Positions 20,126 to 31,939 of a DNA stretch of 64,000 nucleotides are shown here, one piece after another; the stretch's first letter is position 1, and each line of letters begins with the position of its first letter. The translations under genes were made by a program, and so were the position numbers. Source of the DNA: Rhypophila decipiens (taxonomy: Eukaryota; Ascomycota; Sordariomycetes; Sordariales; Naviculisporaceae); assembly GCA_033297075.1 (NCBI GenBank), contig MU858111.1, positions 7,330 to 71,329 of the forward strand. The letters run 5' to 3'. The notes beneath the pieces are model-generated. The model made no database searches. It was not told the DNA's origin and saw only the letters and a list, made by a program, of their open reading frames with translations.

Positions 20126-21385
20126 ATGTCGGCCGACATCACCAACGGATCCGACCCCGACACCACCGCCAACACAACCTCGCCCGGAGCGACACCCATC
20201 AAGGAGCGACACGCCCTAACTCTCGACCAACGACGCGCCCTGCGAAGATGGGCCAATTCGCAGCCCAACCGCCCGTCCCATAAGGCCTGCATCGAGTGGT
20301 TCCACAACCAGTACAGTCAAACCATCTCGCAGTCGACTGTTTCGCACTCGCTGTCCCCCAAATACGCCCGCCTCGACGGGGATCCCCAGCTCTCCGGCTC
20401 GCGTCTGCGCTTCGGCAACTGGCCCGACGTCGAGCGTCTCGTCCTTTTGTGGCACCAGCACACCGTCAGCACGGGAAGACACCCCTCGAACGAAGAGCTC
20501 GCCGAAAAGGCAAAATCCATCTTCCAAGCCCTCCCACGATACAAAGACGAGCCTGCACCCGAGTTCTCCCCCGGCTGGATACATCGGTTCAAGAAGCGCT
20601 ATGGGCTGCTGATTCGCCGACAGAGGCGGCATGGGTCCAACGCCGCGCCGAATCTGGCGGACGACATCAATTACTTGGTAGAGGCGGTGCCACGGTTCAT
20701 GAACGTCACGCCGGATATCTCTCCGACTGCGATCCGCGACACGGTCCAGCGTATCGTCGGCGTGGAGCCCACCCTCGCAACGTGCGCCATGGTCCGCGAC
20801 GAGATCATTCGGCGCATGGAGAACCCGCAAGCTGCTGCTGGCACAACAGGTCTGACGCCCCTTAATGGCGGCGGGCTGAACGGGGACGGCAGCAGCGATC
20901 TCGGAACTTTTCCCGTCGTCGACGATCCCGAAGCCGTGCTCCAAAACGCCCTGCGCCAGCTACAGCAGGAAGAGGCCGACGCCGAGGCCGAAGCAGCAGC
21001 CGTCCGCGAAGAGCGCGATCGCGTCGACAGAGGTCTCCCGCCCAATCCTACCGCCCAACAACCGTTGGGCGCGCTGGCTGGGCAGGCATACGCGCAACAT
21101 GCTGCTGCGGCGGTGAATGCCATGTCTGCTACGCCCTCGAGAGCCCTTGGGAATGGCGGCCAGGCGAGATTCGGCGGCGGCGGTACCCCGGGGAGTGCGG
21201 GGGGTCCTAATGGGGTGAATGGGGTGACTGCTCAAGGGGAGGACCTCAACCTCACGCCGATCCCGAGCACAGCACCGGTTTCTGTCACGGATAAGCCTGT
21301 CAGATGCCCTTTCTGTGTGAACCAGCGGATGTTGAGGACTATCAAGGAGGCTGTCGAGCATATGACCACCCATGTTGTTGTTTGA
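20126..21385 (+). CDS. CENP-B/Tc5-type HTH DNA-binding protein, no transposase domain
   Basis: Single exon, 419 aa from the ATG at 20126 (MSADITNGSDPDTT); the frame is open further upstream but this start has the better context. Residues about 30-85 form a CENP-B N-terminal HTH (LTLDQRRALRRWANSQPNRP, then QSTVSHSLSPKY). Residues about 95-165 match the Tc5-type CENPB HTH (VERLVLLWHQHTVSTGRHPS, ending WIHRFKKRYGL). A linker rich in Gly/Ala/Glu follows. The end carries a CxxC..H..H zinc-finger-like signature (CPFCVNQRML...EHMTTH). The DDE catalytic domain of pogo/Tigger transposases is absent. That makes a domesticated DNA-binding protein (fungal CENP-B-like family) the likeliest identity. It is inferred to act in the nucleus. 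Confidence 0.8.
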   Translation: MSADITNGSDPDTTANTTSPGATPIKERHALTLDQRRALRRWANSQPNRPSHKACIEWFHNQYSQTISQSTVSHSLSPKYARLDGDPQLSGSRLRFGNWPDVERLVLLWHQHTVSTGRHPSNEELAEKAKSIFQALPRYKDEPAPEFSPGWIHRFKKRYGLLIRRQRRHGSNAAPNLADDINYLVEAVPRFMNVTPDISPTAIRDTVQRIVGVEPTLATCAMVRDEIIRRMENPQAAAGTTGLTPLNGGGLNGDGSSDLGTFPVVDDPEAVLQNALRQLQQEEADAEAEAAAVREERDRVDRGLPPNPTAQQPLGALAGQAYAQHAAAAVNAMSATPSRALGNGGQARFGGGGTPGSAGGPNGVNGVTAQGEDLNLTPIPSTAPVSVTDKPVRCPFCVNQRMLRTIKEAVEHMTTHVVV

Positions 21386-23308
21386 ACTGGCTTGTCATGG
21401 TCGTCGGTTTTCTTTTCTTTTTTTCATCATTCAGTTTCTCCTCTATCGGCCTTGGCTCTCGGTGGTTTGGGACACACGGGTTAGGGAACTACAAGAATCA
21501 GGCACGTCTTGCCCTCGGCGCCAGGCAGGTTCTTGTGTGTGTGTTGATGTTGCTTCTTTATCTCATGCTTTTGCCATTGGGGGCCTGGGAAATTGGCCTT
21601 CTCTACGGTATCTCTCTTTGCTATCTTCCAGGTGGCTGAATGGGTGGCTGGCTTGGATGCTTGAAGTTGTTTCGAAAACAAAAGTTCTGGGGGGGACGAT
21701 TCTCCTCCCTTTGTTTTATGGCTGCCTTGTCCTGTTTATTCTATAATACCCCTTTTTAAGTTGGCATGGTGTGTTGATAGCTTTATCGGATTGTAATAAA
21801 TGTGTTTTTCTTGGGCGCTCCCATTCATCTTTGATGGTGCCGGGTTGTCTACGATCTCTGTCGTCTCCTGTACTTGAGCCAGATGTAAGTAATCAACTGG
21901 CTGGCCGGCACTCGCCAGTTGATATGATATCACGAAAGGCCGAGGACGCGGACCCGACAGGCTGGTAAATGAACTGTCTGGTTAGCGGTGAAAGGATTGA
22001 CATGGTGCTAAAGTTCCTGGATGACATATGATCTAGACAAGTAAATAACGAGTCAAAATAAACGCCCATCGGGCCGACAGAGATCAACAATAAACTTGAA
22101 AGCGGCCCGACGCATTATCCCGGGATCCCGTCCCCGAGCAAGACATGGTTTACCCTCCCTACCGCCCGCCGTACATAGTCATCCCTTACTCCGTGCCGAG
22201 TTCCGGGCCGTCGCGTTCTGCTCATTGACTCGGGTGAATCATTCATTCCCAGAAAACTCGACCCAGCTTACTCGCCCAAATCACGTACTATAGAAAGTAC
22301 GCGGAGCATCTCCTCCATCTCGTGGGTGACCCTCGGACGTCACTCGCAGTGAACAAAAGGCTAGGTAGAAGAACAACCACTCATTCCATTGGCAAGGTCC
22401 CCGTGAGTCTATCCGTCTGACAGATCTATCTCGGCGTAGCTAGCTCGGTATACATTGAAAATAACAAGGACCAGCTCTATACCCAGTCTCGTCATGGAAT
22501 TATACACAAATCATCCCAGTATCCTAAGCCGTCTTTACAGAGACCGAACCATCCAGAGGGGGTAGATAAACAATCAAGGAACCAGCTAGTACATTGCATT
22601 CATGTTGTAACCAGTCAAGCACCCAGGTATATGTGACGAGGTCCCCGAACTAAACCAACCACCACACTGGGCCTTTACACCAAATCGATCTCGAGCATCG
22701 TAGCAAAAAGGGGTATGTTTATAAAAGAAAGAAAAAGCGAAATGTAAAAATGCAATAAGAGCCAAGAACAAAGTATAAAAGAAAAAGCCAATGATGAAGC
22801 ATGAACTAGTTCCTTGGTTCGCTGAGTGATTCCAACCCATTTTCTCTTGTCCCTGCCCCAAAGTGACCCTCTATATAACGCGAGGGCTTTGTACGCTGTA
22901 TAATAAAACTAGAACCTTCGTGACATGGCATAAGGGTATCGTGATTCGCTCTAATGGCGATTGTGTGATTTTGTGTTTTTCGTTATGATATGTGTGTGAG
23001 TTATCCATAGCCTCGCTCCCTAGAATCATGTACCTTCGTGAATTGCCTCATAAGCTGATTGTATGCCATTACTCGCTGAACTGTCTGCCATCCTTATGCT
23101 GGAATTTCATAATCGGCATGGTAAACAACATGACCACCGCCCCCAAAAGTCATTTAATCCACTCATTGCCCCAGGACCATCTTACAATAGGGATTAAGAT
23201 AAGAGGGGTCCCAGAGATAGGATTGATCGGTGCATTTAAAAGTAGTCGACCTCATGGCGAATGAACGGACATGGACAGGATGAAGCTCCAAAAAACGGGC
23301 AATCATCT
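21386..23308. other. Long intergenic region between convergent genes
   Basis: Holds the two 3' flanks. Short open frames lack support; 22580-22860 has one on the minus strand reading as a hydrophobic low-complexity stretch. Nothing else is recognised. Confidence 0.45.
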
Positions 23309-25375
23309 TTACTCGACGTAGATTAGCAACTTCTCGTTGCGATCGAGGGCCTCATCCAGGTCATTGTTGCTGATCAGGGGAACCTTGCCGCCTGTGGGCT
23401 CGTCCTTGTATGACAGGGCGATTTGCTCGTCCTGGGGGATCTTGAGACGTTCTGCGATCCGATCGTACAATGGCTCAAACGTGATATCCGAGGGGACTTT
23501 GATGGCGATAATGTCTCCGTTGTAGCTAAGTTTCACCTTCATCTGGGCTCCCGCCTGTTGGATAGCTGGCGAGAAAGAAGGCTCTGATGGTTGTGAGAGA
23601 GATGAGGTTTGCCGCGTCATCTGTGGCTGGCCTCCATTAATTGGTCGATTAGGAGCCGACAAGCCGCCGGAATATCCATTAACGCCACCGCTAAGATTCT
23701 GCTTCGAAGATTGGCGCGATGTCCCATCGGCCGGGGAGTCGGTTGATGATTGCTGAGATCCACCAGACAGACGATACTCCTCGCCCACGACAGTCGGATC
23801 TATTTCGTAGTCGCCCTCCCTAGGGGCGAAAAACTGCTTGACCAAATTGCACTTGGAAATCTTTTCCGGTTGGGCCAGGAGATTCTTGACGTAGGCGTCC
23901 AAGTTGTGCAGGCGACCTTCGGTAATAGCGTCGGTAACGTAGTTGACTGGACCAGGCATATACGGCAGCGTCCGCTTCTTGCCCTCGACATTACCTGCCT
24001 CGACGGGAAACTCGGTCAAAAGGGCAATCTGGAAATCGTAAAAGTCCTCGTAGTATCGTGAAAGCTCCCATGCTCTGCCATCTTCTAAAACGGCCTCAAT
24101 GACGAACCAATACTTCTCCTCGGCGAAACAGTACCGGGGTATGCGAGCAGATACCGGAGCATACAACTGTGTAGCTGCTGACTTAACCTCGTATTGGCTG
24201 TTTTGGAGCGTGTTTCGCTGGGTACCAAGTGGTCCCTGTTGCTGCTGTCCAGGCTGTTTGCAGATTGTGGGTCAGTGCATGTCATTGGTAGAAAGTTGGC
24301 GAAAATAATGACTAACCATCATTGACCCATTGGCAGAGCTGAGCCTTGTATTATTACCTTGCTGCTGCAAGCTCATACGGTCCATGCCTTGCTCGATGGA
24401 TTGCGGTTGCGGGGCCGTACCACTGTCGAACTTGCCAAGAGTGATGCTCGAGTTCTTATAATCGGCAGCCATCTTCTTCCACTCTTCGACTCTGGGTATA
24501 CCGGCCCGGCGAACGGCGTCCTGAGGATTCGGCACCGGGGTATTGGTCGCCATATCGCGGATCTCGACGAAAGACACGGGGATCAACCCTGGGCCGCCAA
24601 GCCTGCCAATGGGCTTGGCCACAAACCACTCGGGATTTGATTGCGCGATAACAATGATGGCCTCGCCGGACTTGGCCTCGAGCTCGTCGGCACGCTCGGC
24701 TTGGAAATCGTACATGACAACACCGTAGACCATAGCTCCGGACTTGCTCGCCGTCTTTGAGCTTCGCTGGCTGGCTGCATTGGTGGAGCCGTCACCGTAA
24801 CCAGAGTCATGGTCGGGGCTCTTGGTGGACACCGACATGGAGCGGGCAACATCTGGTTGAGACTGGCCGCTGTCACGCTCTGTGCGGCCTAGGGCCTGGA
24901 AGTAGGAGACGGGCACGAGACCCCGCGCATCGGGTACAGCAGGGTTGCAAGCTTCGTACCAATCTGTGTCGTTTTCCCGGCCGATAACATGGAAAAAGTC
25001 GCCGCGCTGGAAGCTCAATTCTTGGGGCGTCTGGGCCTCATAGTCGTACAGTGCTCGGATGACCTGGACATGAGGGGTTTGGGCATCAGCGTCGTGCCAT
25101 CAATTGGGTTCAACGTTGCGACGGCGCAATGTAGTAAGTGTAAGTGGGACCAAACACACCCCTGCCCCGGCCCTGGACTGGACTGGCGCCGGCTATCCTG
25201 GTTGCGACGAAGAGGGCTGGCGGGGCGGGGTTGGGCGAAGTCAATGGGATGCGGGAAAATGACTTACTTTCTTTGGGGGGACAATAGCAACGGCTGACTT
25301 GGGCGCGATGGTGATGTGCGGCTGTTTCTCCTTTTCGCCTTTGATCGATCTCCGCAAGGCCTTGAGTACGCGCAT
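23309..25375 (-). CDS. BEM1: Bem1/Scd2-type polarity scaffold protein
   Basis: Exons 25375-25268, 25063-24317 and 24253-23309 join in phase 0 to 599 aa. Introns of 204 and 63 nt have good splice sites. The N-terminus (MRVLKALRRSIKGEKEKQPH) is basic. The first SH3 domain lies at about residues 37-95 (VIRALYDYEAQTPQELSFQR...GLVPVSYFQ). The second is at about 157-215 (VVMYDFQAERADELEAKSG...GLIPVSFVEI). A PX domain spans about 315-430 (RIPRYCFAEEKYWFVIEAVL...ISKCNLVKQFF). A C-terminal PB1 domain is at about 522-598 (MKVKLSYNGDIIAIKVPSDI...LLIYVE). This order is diagnostic of Bem1. In yeasts the family holds Cdc42, its GEF Cdc24 (through PB1) and PAK kinase together at the polar cortex, with PX binding phosphoinositides. 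The same role at hyphal tips is inferred here. Confidence 0.95.
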
Positions 25376-27130
25376 TGTGGTTAGCCGGACGAGCCGAGCA
25401 GGATTATGGGTTTGGGCTCCGCGACTTGGAGTGCGTCGTCTTGCTCCGAGCGGTGATGTAGAATTTGGGGGAATATCCCAACGAGAAGGGGAGGGTAGAC
25501 TCTCGCTTGAATAGCCGGGCAAACTTTTGACCTGCGTACCGGCCGACGGGAGGAACCAAGTTTGAAAGGTGACAGTTGATGGTTTATGGATGATGGGACG
25601 GAGGGGCTTGAGTGGGCAGGAAGTGGCAGGTGGCATATGTGTGTGTTGATGTACTGTATTGCGGCAATGACGTACCTTCATCGTTACTGCTGACTGAGTG
25701 GGCGCACTCGCTCAGGCGACCTAAATGCGAGCAAGAGAGGGAGGGGAATACAAAACGTATGAGCTGGATCCGTACGCAGGAGGGGGATGGCGATGCTGGC
25801 TGGGGTTACGCCGAATCGATAATGAACAGAAATCGCTGCCTTCGGGTGCCCGTGAATCAGTGTAACACGACCGCGATTGGGATCGAACTGTGGTGAGCCT
25901 TTGATGAACTGTTGGCCTGCGTCGCCGAAACTGGACTGAAACCCGTCTTCTTTTACTCGTCTTCTTTCTCCTTTTCCTTTTCCTTTTCCTTGCCCTTCCT
26001 CAACCTCGTCTGGACGAGAAAGGGGTGTCGATATCTTCGAACTGACAGATCCTCGAGCCAGCTATCGACCTTGCAGGGAGCCGACACAAAAAAGCGCAGT
26101 GGGTTCGTCGCCGTTCGACCGTTGCGCACGCGATTATGATCTTTTGGCGGTTGGTATTGTTCTTCCCCTGCGACACCTGGGAGTTGGGGTCGATGGAGGA
26201 TGCCTTGAGAATGCGGTGGTTGTAGTAAGCTTTTTCCTCTCCTTTTTTGCCCTCCAACTTTCTGTCTCTCCTCGACCTTTGTTTGGAGTCGTGCTAGGAT
26301 CTCGGTAGGTCGCGAGTTCCTTTGTTCAGCCGCAAACTCCCAATTCAGAAAATATCCTCGGTCCGCAAGAATGGTCGCCGCCGTTATGGGGGAAAAATCG
26401 GAAATTTGTCAGGCGCGGTCGCAGTCGCAGTTGCAGCTTGATTTTGATCCCTTTCTCAAAAGTGAGGATGTGGGCAATGGCGGGGGAGCGGGAGGTCAGC
26501 AAGAACGGCGATCTGGGCAGCCGGGTACTATTAAAAGGGGGGCAGAGGGAGCCAGGTTCTGTTGCAGTGATCAGTGACCAGCGGGGGTAGCGGGACGAGT
26601 CCAGGAAGGGGTGTGTGAGTGGATGAGTGGCCCACAGCGGGACTGGGACGCAGTTGTTGGTGAGTGGTGAATGATGACTGGTCAACTGGACAGTTGGGAA
26701 GGTGCAGGGGATGGGATGATGGTGGTGGTCGCAGACTCGCAGGTGGAAAATGTTGGAAAAGGTCACTGCACCCAAATTTGCACTGCACCGGAAAGCCTGC
26801 ACCAGTGGGTGGGATCCATTAGCTCGGAGGGCATGGAGGGGTCTTGCAGCAGGACCCCAGGGCCCCAGCCCAAGTCCCAAGGATTGGCTTGATGAAGGGC
26901 GGCGGGCCAAATTGGAGACAGGCAGGGGGCTTCCAAGGTCTCCCTCCTCCAACTTGGCGGAGGTTAATGTCACTTCACTGTTGTGAGAAGCCTCACTTCA
27001 GCTTGGTAGCAGCTATGATTTTGCTACAGAAAATATTAATACTGCTGTTATCGCCTTCCGTCACGGTTGAAGTGATTTTTATTTGATTTTTGTTTTACTT
27101 TATTTGCCTCGGATACCTGTCCCGTGATGG
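25376..27130. other. Upstream region of BEM1, no gene
   Basis: Contains a CCTTTT pyrimidine repeat near 25970. Open frames on both strands at 26330-26970 are overlapping and low in complexity, and I reject them. Confidence 0.4.
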
Positions 27131-29447
27131 GCACTAACACCCAAGGGATTGGAACACTGCAAGATCTCGAGACTCGAGAGAAGTACATCCCGTCAGGCTA
27201 GAAACTTGGATACAAGTCGGACACCCGACGGCACATGGATAATTCATAATTGAGCTCGCAAGATTCCATTGCTCTTCGGCTGCGTCGGCCGGGCACATAA
27301 CAGTTCCTTGGGAAGCTCTCCAAGTCGGGTCGTGATGCAACGAGGTACAACACATCATGCATCCAGTGTCCCTACATGACTACAGAGTGCAGTGCATTGC
27401 CGTCATCCCTCCGGATCTGGCCATAGACAAGAACCTGGATGATATACCAGGCACAAAACGCAGAAATCATGTCGCATGTTTCTGTTGGTTCTTTAGGCTG
27501 AGCCTTTGATCTGACGAGAGTTTTGTCAGAGCTTTTGTCGAAGAAAGAGTAACACGACCACTTTGGGGAGGCCGAATGACCAACAGCACAGTCCAGAACG
27601 GGCCATAACCAAAACATTTTGCCACAACAAGGGAAGCGAGGAATGGACAACAGCTCCAGATGGGAGAGAGACAGATCGCATATCGCATAGCTATACCGGT
27701 ACTCCACCAGTCGTTATCTCTGCAAAGTCTCCTTCCACTAATTTTTGCGGTACCGGAATAAATGTTGAAGGAACAAGTGATGGGGAATTCTGGCAAGGTA
27801 CGACGTCTTGGGGCGTACTTTGGCTCCATCGGTTCCATCAGTCATGATCTTTTGGAAGGAGCACCATCGCACCTGGCACTTGTGTCCGATAGTGACAATT
27901 CAAGTGGATATGGTAAAGGTTAAAGCTCACTTCGGTGGACGGCGATAACCTTACGTGGCCCGGAGCATTGCCGTGCTGATATCCACATCTCCACCGGCGG
28001 CTTCGGATGGCGTTTTGCTCCACCCCCGAACCCCTCCTGATGACTCTTTCCAAGTCTGTGTCTGGGCCATGGTCAGCCTTCTCATCGGGAGTTACCTAAG
28101 GTCTGCTGCTTTGCCATCGTTGGTGATGGTTGATCTATTTTGTTTCACTGCATCTTCTCATCAGGCCCAGCCATCAGGTCACCCAGGTTGTCCACGATGG
28201 CGCGAGCTCACGGCGCAGCAGGCTTTTGATTCCGAACCCTACTTTGGATCATGGTTCCGTGCTCCGCGCACACTCATCTTCGACCTGCAACCGGAATTTG
28301 TTCTTGGGTCCGGAGCCAGCCAGCATGTTACTACATCACCAGGCGCAAAAAAGAAAGGCCAGTCGCAAGATGCCTTCAAAATTAGGGGAGAACAGTGCCA
28401 TAACGTCGGAGGGAACCAATCAGCTTGATCTGCGCACTGAGTTTTCTTTGTCGTTCATGCTTTTCTGTCACAGCCATGCAACCTGGAGGGGTCAAGTGGA
28501 GGGGGATGGAAAGAGGGGGAGAGTTTTTTATCCTCTCCATCGATAAGATTTCCCGGCCCCCACAGCAGTTCATCATCACGCTACTAACACACAAGTTCAC
28601 ATCTCGAGCAAGCAAGCCGTTCTTCGTCAATATCTGTTCACGCGTCCAAATTAATCATCAGTAATACAACGGATTGATTTTCTTCTCAGGTGCAACATGG
28701 ATTGAGCGACACAGAAAGAGAGGTGGTCGTCGGGATCGGCTTTCGGAGGGATTCCCCTGTCTTCAATGGCTGGTCATTGACGCATCAACTCTCTTCCACA
28801 CCAAAAGTCTCGGACGGAGGTTGGCCTGTCATTTTCACTCCCGCTGCCGTACCTGCATCATCGTCGTTCTGTCAACTCCCCTTTTCCTCCGAACCCATCC
28901 CCCTTATCAGCTACCATCTTGCTGTTCTGCCGTGATGGACTCGGGCATCATGAAGGAGGCCGTATGCCGTCCTTTGATACCACGTTTATTTTCTCTTGCT
29001 GCCCGCGCCCAACATCAGAAGCTGATGCCAAGGGGAGGCCCTTACCCCTAGTTCTTGCAGGCTATATCCCAGGGCCTATAGCAGGGGTCTGACGATCGGG
29101 TCTGGCGCGGATCCGGCACTCATCGTGAGCTTGCCAGACTCAGCCAGAGACCTCTTGTTTGCTCCAACCTCCGTGTAAGGTAGCCGGCTTGTGATACGCT
29201 TCCTTTCGCCAAAGGCTGTTGTGTGTTCATGCTCAAAATAGCCGTCAAGCTGGACGGAATGTTCGAGATTTTCGCCAAGTGGCGTGCCATTTGGTCCAGC
29301 CCACGAGTTTGGCACACCCTGAGCACACGACGACGAGGGGACACACACAGAAGACTAGTTTGTGCGCTTCTGGAATCTCTTTACGAAAACCGGTTCGGCG
29401 AAGGGTGACCAGTGATATTAACATGTCGTCAGCCGTTTAACTGATAG
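27131..29447. other. Intergenic with unsupported open frames
   Basis: Frames at 27372-27838 (minus) and 27955-28428 (plus) lack convincing starts. Around 29076-29408 both strands read somewhat like protein (minus: KRITSRLPYTEVGANKRSLA; plus: MLKIAVKLDGMFEIFAKWRA). I cannot choose between them and no splice structure emerged. Confidence 0.3.
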
Positions 29448-29531
29448 GGCTACGCGCCGGCCTATCTGCCTGGCTCGGTCCTGGGAAGTGCTGCCGCGCG
29501 CATGGCCACGGCCGCCTATTTGCTGGGCAGG
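29448..29531 (+). pseudogene. Isolated exon-like fragment
   Basis: Bounded by TAG| and |GTAAGC, 84 bases, phase 0 at both ends. It reads GYAPAYLPGSVLG then AAARMATAAYLLGR. The Gly/Ala/Tyr-rich content resembles a membrane-transporter helix. No partner exons were found, so it is probably a gene remnant. Confidence 0.25.
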
Positions 29532-30039
29532 GTAAGCCACCATATTTCCCGGCCGAGAAGTCGGCGCCACAGGGCTTCACCTCAAAGCTGAAGAAATCTT
29601 AATTTATTTTCACGCCTTCGAGTCCTTTGGACGAACGAATGCTGCTTCTTCGATTCCTTCGGCTCCTTCTCGGATCGACCACCATGTTGATTTCTTACCA
29701 GTCTTCGGGTATTGAATCCGGGGGTCAAGGACGGACGTGATCGTCCTTCCCCACATCTTTGACCCTTCCCTGCTTGCCAACCTTCACTTCTACCCCTATT
29801 CTGATATTTCCATGTAATGACTGAGACCTTCTTGCAAGGCTGGGATGAGTTGAACAATTTGGGCTTTCTTCCAACCTCGAGTACAATATCACTCAAAGAG
29901 GCGCTGTCTCACAGATCGTTATTACACCTCTCATCTATACAATCACAGCCATCGGTCTATTAACGCCTTGGGCACGGTTATTTCTAGATGGCTCTCCGTA
30001 CCCTGCGGCTTTTCCCGTGGTATTATAGTGGGTCGGCAA

Positions 30040-30545
30040 AATTGTCGAATAATTTCATTTCCGCTATATAAACCCTACTAATTTCAGCCAACTTTACTAA
30101 TAAAAGAACCTAGCTAGATTAGGCAATAAAATTATATAAAAAATATTATAAGTAGAGTAATTAAATTACTAAACTTCTTTTAAAAATCTACTATAAACTC
30201 GATTTTTAAGATTCTGTCACGGGATTCCCCGTGCCAAGCCACTAGTGGGCATTGCTGCGTGCCAAGCCACTAGAGCCACGTTGGCGCTAGAGCCTTGGCA
30301 GCCCATAGCTAAATAGCTGAGCACGCAGGGTTCTGGAACTTAACCCTGCGTGCAACAACATCGATTGTTACCCACACCTAACGTTGCGCCGTGATAGATT
30401 CTTAAAAATTTCTAAATTTAAATTATATATAAAGGCTTAAAATACTAAATCTCAAATTTCGAGAACAATATATAATTACTAACTATATATAATAATTATA
30501 TATAACTTTTTATATAATTTTAAATCCACTATTTACCCGATTTGG
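30040..30545. repeat. AT-rich island
   Basis: Base composition falls sharply to A/T with many TA, TAT and AAT runs on both sides of a GC-richer core at 30215-30395. It is unlike the rest of the window. This pattern fits a repeat mutated by RIP or an old insertion. Confidence 0.75.
30201..30410. mobile_element. MITE-like element or solo LTR with terminal inverted repeats
   Basis: The ends are inverted copies: TTTTTAAGATTCTGTCACGG at 30203-30222 and, reversed, TTTTTAAGAATCTATCACGG at 30389-30408 (18 of 20 match). Inside are a direct repeat GTGCCAAGCCACTAG (30231 and 30259) and a perfect 12-bp hairpin (30321-30332 with 30342-30353, 9-base loop). There is no coding capacity. The inner TGTCACGG end could also be read as an LTR start, but no matching CA end or partner LTR is seen. 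Confidence 0.55.
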
Positions 30546-31939
30546 AAAGGTAGTAAAACCGGGGTTTTCCATATGTTATGGCCGATATTCGACACTTTTG
30601 CCGCCCCACTGTCCCACACAATTTCTGCGTTGCCTTTTCCCGGTAAAAATATTCCTCAACTCGTCTCATCAGCTTCATGAAACCTTCCAGAAGACCAAAG
30701 AAGAAGCCAAGCCGAATGGAGCAACTTACCGAATGCCGCCCAGCGTTAGCATGAATTTGAGAATTTGGAATTCTATACTTTTTCCTTTCTCAGTAATGGG
30801 CTAGTAGCGAATGAAGGTATGCTTTTTGGCGTTCGCTCACTACTGAATAAACCTCCAAGATCCGGGACGTGAGAGTTAATTATCTCGGATCTAACCCGTC
30901 CCGATCGTCCGCACCCACAGACTTGACGGTGGCATGATGATGAACTGGAACATGGGAGTTCCCCAACCCTTGCACTCACGTCATGATGCACATTGCATAT
31001 CTTGAAACGTGATTACTTTCTTCAAGATCTTATCACTTGCAAAGAACTGCTGCTGCCTTCGGGACTGGGCGATTTTCTTGTTGGTTTGCCTCTCATCTGG
31101 ACAACAGGCACGTTTATCCGTAGATATTTACAAGACTCGTACATATCCATCTCCAACTCGCACCATCGTACTGCTGCTATTGTCTGAACTCAAACTCTCA
31201 AATATCCGAAACACAATGTGCTTGGCCTAGTTATCTCGATCTTGAACAAAGCAGGCAAGAACTACTATCCAGGGTCCGAATAAACAACATAAACATTTTC
31301 CAGTTGCCTTCTGTTTTCTTCGTCCTCCTGTCCTTTCGGTAACGGCTGTCATAAGGGCCAAGAACAGAACGCGTCCTGTATAAAGAGCCAAGTGAGTACC
31401 AGACAAGAAACGGGATAGAAATGAAAGAGAAGATGACAAACAACAAGACTTGAGCGGTGGAGGGTAGGGGTATCAAGATGGCTCACTCGACCGTTCAGTT
31501 TAGCGAGGTTTAATGGGGCGTCAGCCTGCCTAACATGATAGAACTGGCGTCCCCCCTCCAACAGATAGCAATGTAAACACGGAACAGATGAATGAAAACA
31601 GACAAGCAGATGAGCATCAATATAAAACAGTCAACTTTTATTGCATGACTCATGTCCACGAAGGGCGGCCAGAACAGATTGGTAGTCATAATTACAGACG
31701 CTGACCAAGTCTGGGCCTTGCCCTCGTTCAGATATACTATAAATACGTGTCGTGGTGATTCGTCCCGATGCGGTATGAAGATGTACAAAGAACAAGCAAG
31801 AAGGGAAATGGGTATAGTCTAACAAAAACAAGTGCGCCGCGCCTCCACTCCCAAAACACCAGCCCATGCAACAAAACAGCAGCCTTATCGAAAACGCCGA
31901 GGGCGGAAAACAAGGTGTGGTGGATAAGGCCTTCTTGTT
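30546..31939. other. Intergenic, 3' flank of the THP3-like gene
   Basis: Short unsupported frames only. Confidence 0.4.

Noticed and set aside
20296..20944. Long frames on both strands inside the CENP-B-like gene
   Set aside because: Shadows of the GC-rich coding sequence at 20126-21385.
26326..26973. 215-codon minus-strand frame in the BEM1 upstream region
   Set aside because: Overlaps several equally long frames on the other strand; Pro/Ser/His-rich composition is typical of shadow frames in GC-rich DNA.
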